NCBI GenBank assembly: GCA_963791885.1
Contig: CAWBUL010000006.1
Span: 434,001-498,000 of the forward strand
Source of the DNA: CAVSUZ01 sp963791885
Lineage (GTDB): Bacteria > Pseudomonadota > Alphaproteobacteria > Acetobacterales > Acetobacteraceae
DNA: 64,000 nt
Direction: 5' to 3'
Part shown: positions 57,821 to 64,000 of the stretch, piece by piece
Layout: each line of letters starts with the position of its first letter
Numbering within the stretch: position 1 is the first letter of the stretch
The notes under the pieces: generated by a model
Told to the model about the DNA's origin: nothing
Databases searched by the model: none
The model's input: the letters and a program-made list of their open reading frames with translations, nothing else
Program-made: the position numbers and the translations under genes

Positions 57821-58936
57821 TCATACTCTTCGCATCTCGGCACCCATCTCCTCGGAAAAATCGCGCATCCGCGCCGTCAGGTGAAATGCGATGTCATCTA
57901 GCTTTCTTGCCACCTCCTGCGATTTACTGATCATCTGAAAAGCACACTTTACCACGATGTAATCGCCCTTCGTTGCTATCAACGATCTATACTCATCGAC
58001 ATATGCTGCTAGTCGACCATCCTCAGCAAGGGTTTCGAGTGCCGCTTTGGTAGGATCGGAGAAATCGAAGGCAATGAAATTCAGCAACCGCAGAGCGCGG
58101 GCTCCCAACTCATTGAGGTGATCCCATTCAGTCCGCCGTTTGAGTCGCTCCCACCCCGCATCGTCTAATCCCTCGAATTTGAGCGGGCTGACAAAATTCA
58201 CTACAGCGACATATCCGTCCAATTGGTGGGTGCGAGCAGCGATCTGCTCCGGTACGTCATCCAACCTTCCGCAATATTTCCGAGAGATAGGACCTATCTG
58301 CGACCGAATGCCGTCAGAGCTATCTCGCGTTTCATGGATCGAAATCAGCAAGCCCGCTTTGTCAAGCACCGCCCACATCTTATCAACGGCTCTATGCAAA
58401 CCCGCTTCGATCGCGTGAGGATCATTCCTAGAGGCGCCGAGCGCATCGATCACATGGTAGCCGCTGTGTGACCAATGAACGATATCGGCTGTTCTCCCGG
58501 GCGGCATAAGTGCATCCTGACCGAGAAACAAATCGGCATCTATAGCTACGGGAGACCCCGCCAATCTGAGTTTTCCATTTTTTGCCGCCGCTTGGATCCT
58601 CTTTGCGGTCGTCATTGAATAGGTCTCGCCCGTCTCTTGGAAAATGCTACCGCGATAATCCGTGCAACAGAATGCCATACCCATTGGCAAGAACCTTGCG
58701 ATTTGCGATGTCCATGCCACGCTGTAATCGCCAGGCCCACAACTTACGTCCAGTACCACCGTTGGAGCATCTTGCTTTATTGCTACGCCTTGCCGCCCAA
58801 AAAGGCTGAACGCCTCGCGCAGCAGAACCGCCTGCAAGGCTTTTTGGCCGTTGCCCGACGGTTTCAAGAACTCCGCAAAGCAGGTGTCGTAATCTCTTAT
58901 TTGAGCGGATAATTTGTCGTGATCGCTAGTTTGCAT
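57821..58936 (-). CDS. SAM-dependent methyltransferase-like protein
   Basis: 371 residues from ATG 58936 (a GTG nine bases upstream is also possible). Motif I is VVLDVSCGPGDYS at about 60; a hydrophobic motif II region reads ADIVHWSHSGYHVI. The C-terminal 150 residues are helical and unassigned. It resembles histamine N-methyltransferase-like and other small-molecule enzymes only in general layout. The codons and AT content look somewhat different from the neighbours, suggesting separate acquisition. Substrate unknown. Confidence 0.7.
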   Translation of the reverse strand: MQTSDHDKLSAQIRDYDTCFAEFLKPSGNGQKALQAVLLREAFSLFGRQGVAIKQDAPTVVLDVSCGPGDYSVAWTSQIARFLPMGMAFCCTDYRGSIFQETGETYSMTTAKRIQAAAKNGKLRLAGSPVAIDADLFLGQDALMPPGRTADIVHWSHSGYHVIDALGASRNDPHAIEAGLHRAVDKMWAVLDKAGLLISIHETRDSSDGIRSQIGPISRKYCGRLDDVPEQIAARTHQLDGYVAVVNFVSPLKFEGLDDAGWERLKRRTEWDHLNELGARALRLLNFIAFDFSDPTKAALETLAEDGRLAAYVDEYRSLIATKGDYIVVKCAFQMISKSQEVARKLDDIAFHLTARMRDFSEEMGAEMRRV

Positions 58937-58945
58937 CTTAGTCAC

Positions 58946-59467
58946 CTAGAGAATGACATCCGGCCGCCGGGGGGCGCGTTTCGATCCTAAATTGGCGGAT
59001 GAAATTGACCATGTCTACTGGACATCGAACGGTTCTGTGGTAGTCCGGCGCGGCACGGAAGACGATGATGCCTCTTCCATCCGCGCCGGGCCTCGATGGC
59101 CCGCTCGGGGGGGATCTCTGCTGGATGGACTGTCGGCCAGGGCCCGTCGCCGCCCGGAGTTCGGGTTTATCAGTGCAGTAACTCTCTGGAGCTTCCGCCT
59201 TGCGAAGGCAGCGCGAAACCGAGGGGGGCATGGCTCTATACCTGCCCCGGTCGCGCGCCCACGAATTTCCGACCACAAGCCTGCGCTAAGAGCGACCAGG
59301 GACTTCGCCCCGTCGCCTAGTAGGTGGCCGCATTCTAAAGAGACCTGTGCGCGAGTGGGCAACGATCGCCGCACAAAATGGGATACGTCCGAGCATCACT
59401 GCTCTCCCAGTCTGTGGAGCAAATAGCAGTAAAGGAGGGAAGCCAAACGCGGGTTCAGCTTCGAGCG
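58946..59467. other. Stretch without a supported gene
   Basis: Several overlapping open frames but none with a start signal or family match. No repeat recognised. Confidence 0.35.
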
Positions 59468-59570
59468 TTATTTTGACGTGACACCGTTCGCTGCGAACGT
59501 TTCCTTTGCCTTCGGCGACACCAAGAACTTAATGAAGCTTTCGGCCGTCGTGCGCTGGGGGGTGCTGAAC
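59468..59570 (-). pseudogene. ModA-like periplasmic binding protein, C-terminal scrap
   Basis: About 30 residues ending at a TAA: AESFIKFLVSPKAKETFAAN then GVTSK, the typical last helix of ModA/extracellular binding proteins. It is fused at about 59571 to an IS6 transposase fragment. Confidence 0.45.
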
Positions 59571-59834
59571 GGCCTGGATCCGGATGAATACCTCGTCGAG
59601 GTGCCACTTGTCGCGTGGCCGGGGACGCCGGCGCCGCAGGCGATCAGCAAAGCTCTCGCCAAATTTCTGGCACCAGCGTCGCACCGTCTCGTAGGAAACG
59701 ACGACGCCGCGCTCAGCCAAAAGCAACTCAACGTCCCGTAGGCTGAGGCTGAACACATGATACAGCCATACCGCATGGCTGATGATTTCCGCAGGGAAGC
59801 GATGGCGGTAGTGGGGGTCAGGTGGCGACTTCAT
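59571..59834 (-). pseudogene. IS6-family transposase N-terminal fragment (different from the two full copies)
   Basis: From ATG 59834: RHRFPAEIISHAVWLYHVFS, LSLRDVELLLAERGVVVSYE, VRRWCQKFG and WHLDEVFIRIQ with the first catalytic D. It is an IS6100-like type without the zinc ribbon of the 36643 copy. Truncated right after DEVFIRIQ. Confidence 0.8.
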
Positions 59835-59930
59835 GCCACCAGTCTCGCCCGCTCTCGCTCCGGGCGCCAACCCAGGTTACCGTGACAATGCCCCTCAGCG
59901 GCCCCGAGGCGGTCCCGCTATCGTCCTATC

Positions 59931-60420
59931 CCTGACCTCCCTGGGAGGCGCTGAGGGCCTCCCTGGGCGAGCGCGACTCGAAGCGACTCGAGCGACAGGC
60001 CCCCCGGGGGAGGTCAGGACCTGCCCGTTTCCACCCCGCCGTGGAGGTCGCCAGCGGCTTCCCGGCTCGAGGGGGTATCGCGCTACCGGGAGCGCCCTGG
60101 ACGCCGTCTGACGCTCGACCCCGAACTTCCCGGCGTCGGGAAGTTCGGGGGAAATCTTCGAATAATAAATTATGGAAACTCGCGCCAAGACCTCGTGAAG
60201 TCCTCGCTCAGTCGCTGACGCTCCATAGCGCTCCATCAGCCCGTTTAACTTCTCCGAGGCCAGTCATCGCGCCGGCCGGTCGCCGGCCGAATACTTTCCC
60301 GCGCGGCCGGCTCCGGGAACGGACGTTCTGAAATTTTGCTGTCATAGCAACCCAAGAACAAAACAAGACGGGCGGGCACGGAGCGCGCTAGCGTGCCCAC
60401 GGATTGAGGACACCGCGTGA
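59931..60420. other. Palindrome-rich non-coding region before a small-gene operon
   Basis: Inverted repeats: CCTGACCTCC (59931) with GGAGGTCAGG (60009); perfect 14-base arms at 60119-60132 and 60137-60150 around GCGT; GGCCGG/CCGGCC units near 60270; and GGGCACG (60375) with CGTGCCC (60393). An AT-rich patch AATAATAAATTATGG follows the strongest hairpin. No protein gene supported. It could be an origin of transfer or replication, or a control region. Confidence 0.5.
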
Positions 60421-60555
60421 TGGACATCAACATCCAGTTGCTCGACCAACTGCGCGCCGCGCTTCGGCGCGCGGATGAGCTATCGGCCTTGCAGAATTCT
60501 GGCTTTGATCTTGTAAAGATCGAAGCCGCGCTGGCCGAAAAGCGAACGCACTAAG
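60421..60555 (+). CDS. Small hypothetical protein, 44 residues
   Basis: ATG 60421 with GAGGA upstream. Amphipathic helical peptide (MDINIQLLDQLRAALRRADE). Its stop abuts the next start. First of four packed small genes; unknown function. Confidence 0.5.
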
Positions 60556-60855
60556 ATGACTAACGCGCCCACAAATTCTGATAGCTTTACCGTCGATCTC
60601 GGCGCGGAATTTCCCAGTGACGAACTCGACAATTTAGTGTCATGGGGTGCGAGCTTTCTTGCATCCGATGACGAAGACGCGTCGGTCAGGGCTGCAAGCT
60701 TGGCGTTGGAATTTGCCCATCTGGCATGGAAAAACGCGAGGGCGCGAGGACGTAAACTTTCTAGTTGGCAGCAACGCCTAATCGCGATTGGGCTTGTCAC
60801 GCAATGCGTTCGCGCGCGGAAGCTGCTCCAAGGGGACGGTCATGTCCGGCACTAG
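60556..60855 (+). CDS. Small hypothetical protein, 99 residues
   Basis: Acidic N-terminus (FTVDLGAEFPSDELDNLVSW), then helical Ala/Arg-rich sequence (LEFAHLAWKNARARGRKLSS). No family recognised. Its start is immediately after the previous stop and its end overlaps the next start, so it is translationally coupled. Confidence 0.55.
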   Translation: MTNAPTNSDSFTVDLGAEFPSDELDNLVSWGASFLASDDEDASVRAASLALEFAHLAWKNARARGRKLSSWQQRLIAIGLVTQCVRARKLLQGDGHVRH

Positions 60856-61378
60856 CTCACTGCTGCCCCTCGACGGATATGCGGATGCGCGCGAGCGACC
60901 CCCGCCCGTGCCGTTGCTGGACGAAGCCCACGCCGCCCTGACCGAATTGCTGGACACGTTGCGCGCTGAATATTGGCAACGGCATGCGGTCGAGATGCAC
61001 TGCCGTCGTCAATTCCATCTGTCGCCGGCTCAGGCCAGCACGCTGATGCGCGCCTGTCCGAACAGCGTGACATTAGAAGGTGGGGCGATCTGGTGTTCGC
61101 GTGAGGCAGCCAAAGCATGGCCAGGTTTTCTGGCTAGCGTGTTGGCCGTGCTGCCGCCGGCAGAGAATGGGCAAGGCATGACAATGGAAGACGTCATTGT
61201 GAAGATGCCGGGGTGGCATTCGGAAAGTTTGGTCACTGCACTGTGGTGGTTATGTGATTGCAGCGGCCAGGCGTGGTGCGTCGAACGTCGTGAACCATGG
61301 CAGCGGCGCACTCGACAGCAGGGGCCGAAACCAGGCGGCTGGCGTTGGTGGGCAGTGTATGTCAAAGCGCCGACGTGA
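60842..61378 (+). CDS. Hypothetical protein, 178 residues
   Basis: ATG 60842 overlaps the previous gene by 14 bases. Helical middle (AHAALTELLDTLRAEYWQRH), a CRRQFHLSPAQASTLMRACP segment that could be helix-turn-helix-like, and a Trp-rich C-terminus (WWLCDCSGQAWCVERREPWQ). Not recognised. Longest gene of the small cluster. Confidence 0.6.
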   Translation: MSGTSSLLPLDGYADARERPPPVPLLDEAHAALTELLDTLRAEYWQRHAVEMHCRRQFHLSPAQASTLMRACPNSVTLEGGAIWCSREAAKAWPGFLASVLAVLPPAENGQGMTMEDVIVKMPGWHSESLVTALWWLCDCSGQAWCVERREPWQRRTRQQGPKPGGWRWWAVYVKAPT

Positions 61379-61401
61379 GTTGATAATGATGGGGATAACG
61401 C

Positions 61402-61710
61402 ATGAGCGAACGCTTCGCTGATGTCAGACGCCGGCTTGTCGACATGGCAAATGCAAATGACGCGATGATGGATGGCACCATAACGCCAGTGCTGGAACTG
61501 ATCGCCATGAATGACGTGGTATTCGGTGTCTGGCAGGACAGCACCGCACCCGATGGTGTCGGAATGCTCATCATCAAAGGCGCGAACCGGATGCGTGAGA
61601 TTGCTGCGATTGACGCCAGGGTGCAGTGTACCGTCACGGCAATCAAGTGTGGCTGTGCTGAACAGGCAGAAGCCTTGCGCCAACACGTGGGTGCGGACCG
61701 AACGCACTGA
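61402..61710 (+). CDS. Small hypothetical protein, 102 residues
   Basis: ATG 61402, 23 bases after the previous gene. Mixed alpha/beta sequence with MMDGTITPVLELIAMNDVVF and MREIAAIDARVQCTVTAIKC. No family recognised; last member of the four-gene set. Confidence 0.55.
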   Translation: MSERFADVRRRLVDMANANDAMMDGTITPVLELIAMNDVVFGVWQDSTAPDGVGMLIIKGANRMREIAAIDARVQCTVTAIKCGCAEQAEALRQHVGADRTH

Positions 61711-61936
61711 TACGTTCTTAGTCTCCAAGCATCGAACGGGTCCTCCCTACTGAAGTCGGAAGAGACGGGGCGCAAAAGGACCTAAAGTCGATCCACAGTT
61801 TTGGTCAGGTTTTCGCCTTGCCCTAGCCAGCCGCAGCCGAGGTGTTCTAGCTCACTGAGAGCCTGTCTGAACGAAACCGGTCACCCACCGCTTTGGTGGT
61901 AAGCGGACACCCTGGATCGGTGCGAAAATCAAGCAG

Positions 61937-63532
61937 ACCGTGTGAAAACCCCATGCTGGATTCCGGCGCGGCGCGCGCTACGCTAGAATCCCGACATGCC
62001 GCACATCACCGGCCATGACCGATCCCAGCTTCTGCTGTTGCCCGAATCCCTGGACGACTATGTCGGCCCCGACAACCCGGTGCGCTTCATCGAGGCTTTT
62101 GTGGACGGGCTCGATCTTGCGGGCGCGGGCTTCGCGCGCGTCGAACCGAAGGAGACTGGCCGTCCAAGCTATCTCCCCGGCGATCTGCTCAAGCTCTATA
62201 TCTACGGTTATCTGAACCGCATCCGCTCAAGCCGTCGGCTGGAAGCCGAGACCCACCGCAATGTCGAGGTGATCTGGCTGCTGCGCCATCTCAAGCCGGA
62301 CTTTAAGACCGTCGCCGACTTCCGCCGCGACAACCGCACGGCGTTCCGCCCAGTGTTCCGCCAGTTCGTGTTGCTGTGCAAGCAACTGGACCTGTTCGGC
62401 CGCGAGCTGCTGGCGGTGGATGGCACACGGATCAAGGCAGTCAACAACAAGGACCGCAATTTCACCCGTGCCTCGCTGACCGAGTTCATCAAGCTGGCGG
62501 ATGAGAAGCTCGACGATTACCTTCAGCGCCTCGACCGGAGCGATGCTGCCGAGCGGGGGACAAGAGGCGCACGGGTCGAGAACCTGGCGGAGAAGATCGC
62601 TGCGGTTCGTCAGCGGCGCGAGCGCTGCAAGGCGATGCTGGCAGAGCTGGACCGGACTGGGGAGAACCAGATCTCGCTGACCGATCCCGACAGCCGTGCA
62701 ATGGCAGCGCACACGCACGTTGCCGTTGGCTACAACGTGCAGATCGCGGTCGATATCAAGCATAAGCTGATCGTCGAGCAGCAGGTCACCAACCAGGTGG
62801 TCGATATGGGCCTGCTGACGGGGACCGCCGAACCGGCGAAGGAGATCCTCGGCGTCGAGACGATCGACGTCGTCGCCGACAAAGGTTATTTCAAGATCGA
62901 GGATATCGAGGCCTGCGAAAAGGCGGGCATGGTGCCCTATGTGCCGCGACCGCAGCGCGGTCCTTCGGTCAGGGAAGGTCTGTTCCGCAAGGACGAGTTC
63001 ACGTATGAGGCGGAGACGGACAGCATGATCTGTCCCGCCGGGCAACGCCTTCACCCCTATTCATCATCGATGCTTCGCGGGCTGAAGAAGATCAATTATG
63101 CCAACCGTGCTGCCTGCCCCGATTGTGTCTTGCGGCCGCGATGCACGGGCAATCGGTTTCGCTCGGTATCACGACTGGAGAATGAGGCGGTGTTGGACCG
63201 AATGGCGGCTCGGCTGGCGCGGCGTCCAGGCGTTCTTGACCGACGCCGCGAGTTGGTCGAGCACCCGTTCGGCACGATCAAACAGTGGATGTATCAGGGT
63301 GCATTTCTGATGCGGCGTCTGGAGAAGGTTCGAGCTGAGTTCAGCTTGACCGCGCTTGCCTACAACATCAGGCGGGTGCTCAATCTTGTCCCGTTCGATG
63401 CGTTGATGTCGGTGGTGAAGGTCGTGCCGGATTGAGACGCTCGGGAGGTCCCTTGCGGGACAAATGCAACGAATGGAGCCGCTCCCCGAGAGTCACAGCA
63501 TGATTCCGGAGCAATCTGAAAGATCACACGGT
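61937..63532 (+). mobile_element. IS1182-family element (ends approximate)
   Basis: One intact transposase gene between short inverted ends: ACCGTGTGA at 61937 and TCACACGGT ending at 63532. No target duplication was identified, so the boundaries are tentative. Confidence 0.75.
61996..63435 (+). CDS. IS1182-family transposase
   Basis: 479 residues, usual length. N-terminal LDDYVGPDNPVRFIEAFVDG and GRPSYLPGDLLKLYIYGYLN; DDE residues in LLAVDGTRIKAVNNKD, VVADKGYFKIEDIE and VEHPFGTIKQWM; a Cys cluster CPAGQ...CPDCVLRPRC near the C-terminus, typical of the family. Intact. Confidence 0.95.
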   Translation: MPHITGHDRSQLLLLPESLDDYVGPDNPVRFIEAFVDGLDLAGAGFARVEPKETGRPSYLPGDLLKLYIYGYLNRIRSSRRLEAETHRNVEVIWLLRHLKPDFKTVADFRRDNRTAFRPVFRQFVLLCKQLDLFGRELLAVDGTRIKAVNNKDRNFTRASLTEFIKLADEKLDDYLQRLDRSDAAERGTRGARVENLAEKIAAVRQRRERCKAMLAELDRTGENQISLTDPDSRAMAAHTHVAVGYNVQIAVDIKHKLIVEQQVTNQVVDMGLLTGTAEPAKEILGVETIDVVADKGYFKIEDIEACEKAGMVPYVPRPQRGPSVREGLFRKDEFTYEAETDSMICPAGQRLHPYSSSMLRGLKKINYANRAACPDCVLRPRCTGNRFRSVSRLENEAVLDRMAARLARRPGVLDRRRELVEHPFGTIKQWMYQGAFLMRRLEKVRAEFSLTALAYNIRRVLNLVPFDALMSVVKVVPD

Positions 63533-64000
63533 GCCGCTCATCCATCTCGATCGGCCAAATCGGGATCGTCTTCGCCATGCAGCGCGTTTCCACACGGTCT
63601 GCAAGAATTCTGCGCCAGCGGTCGGACGGGTGTGAAATCAATCTGTTGGCCGGTGCAGCAGTCCGCTGCGAATGTCCGAGATGGGTCAACGATGACCGCG
63701 TGCAGCCGCGGCGATGCGCCGGAGCTCCGCATCGATTCGCCGCTTCCGTCACTCGCTTCAATCGCTTGCCGTCGACGCCTAGCCGCCGCAACAAGGCATC
63801 CCTGATGCCGACACGAATCGTCACCGCCCGCCCACCGAAGCGGACCAGGAAGCCGACGAAGACCGCGCATGATCGTCGGCAAGCGGGCGCCCGAGCCCGA
63901 AACGCCGGAGGCCCATCAAGCACGCGGTGACGCGGCAGACCGGCTGTGGCGGGAGATGGTCGCCAGCCTGAGCCGAAAAAAACCCTCGCCCTTTTGAGGG
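63533..64000. other. Window end, no confident gene
   Basis: Open frames on both strands overlap without clear winners. The best small candidate is ATG 63869 to TGA near 63997 (42 codons, with AADRLWREMVASLSRKKP), but support is thin. Confidence 0.35.

Noticed and set aside
1..64000. CRISPR arrays, rRNA genes, integrons or riboswitches
   Set aside because: No regularly spaced repeats, rRNA-like blocks, attC series or recognisable aptamer were seen on either strand.

Overview
The window is a high-GC, insertion-sequence-dense accessory region (plasmid, genomic island or rearranged chromosome) of a Gram-negative bacterium, most likely an alphaproteobacterium: the IS repertoire (IS66, IS21, IS3, IS5, IS6, IS1182), a VPxPAS-type PEP-CTERM tail and a tRNA-Gly remnant all fit, but genus cannot be fixed. 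No rRNA, CRISPR array, replication initiator, intact tRNA or integrase is visible.

Left part (1-18116), a defence-type island. It opens with the end of a type I Zorya system: the C-terminal part of zorC, then zorD (SNF2 ATPase plus Mrr-like nuclease, with an apparent frameshift in a GGGG run). A truncated membrane-anchored coiled-coil protein is cut by an IS21 element that itself carries a nested IS3. Next come unknown genes, a HEPN-like protein and an AddA/AddB-like helicase-nuclease pair (addB-like twice frameshifted). This block lies between two related short repeats. At 18063-18116 is the 3' part of a tRNA-Gly(GCC) gene, which looks like the distal attachment scar of a tRNA-integrated island.

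Middle (18117-36557). Two IS66 copies of equal length, each with a perfect 8-bp target duplication; one splits a small gene and the other splits the loop of a terminator. Between and beyond them are a frameshifted LysR regulator, decayed IS5 and IS110 remnants, a PEP-CTERM fragment, small unknown genes, an HNH nuclease, an AT-hook protein and HU pair, and an Asp/Glu-racemase/maleate-isomerase-fold protein lacking both expected cysteines.

Redox cluster (36558-47468). Enclosed by two inverted IS6-family copies are a truncated pirin, a LysR regulator, an SDR, two NAD(P)-binding reductases, a nitroreductase, an NTF2-like protein and a methyltransferase, plus azoreductase, PIN and Tn3 fragments. 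The same 17-bp palindrome lies between pirin and lysR and over the SDR promoter, suggesting one LysR regulon for quinone or electrophile stress.

Sugar cluster (48310-54059, minus strand). A compact, translationally coupled operon encodes an FrlB-like fructosamine-6-phosphate deglycase, an FrlD-like PfkB kinase, a sugar ABC importer (binding protein and two permeases, no ATPase) and a GntR/HutC regulator. A perfect HutC-type operator lies just upstream of the first gene. The inferred job is uptake and breakdown of Amadori products.

Right end (54350-64000). IS remnants surround a cytochrome P450 (CYP102-like) fragment, followed by a methyltransferase, gene scraps, a palindrome-rich non-coding stretch that precedes four tightly packed small unknown genes, and an IS1182-family element.
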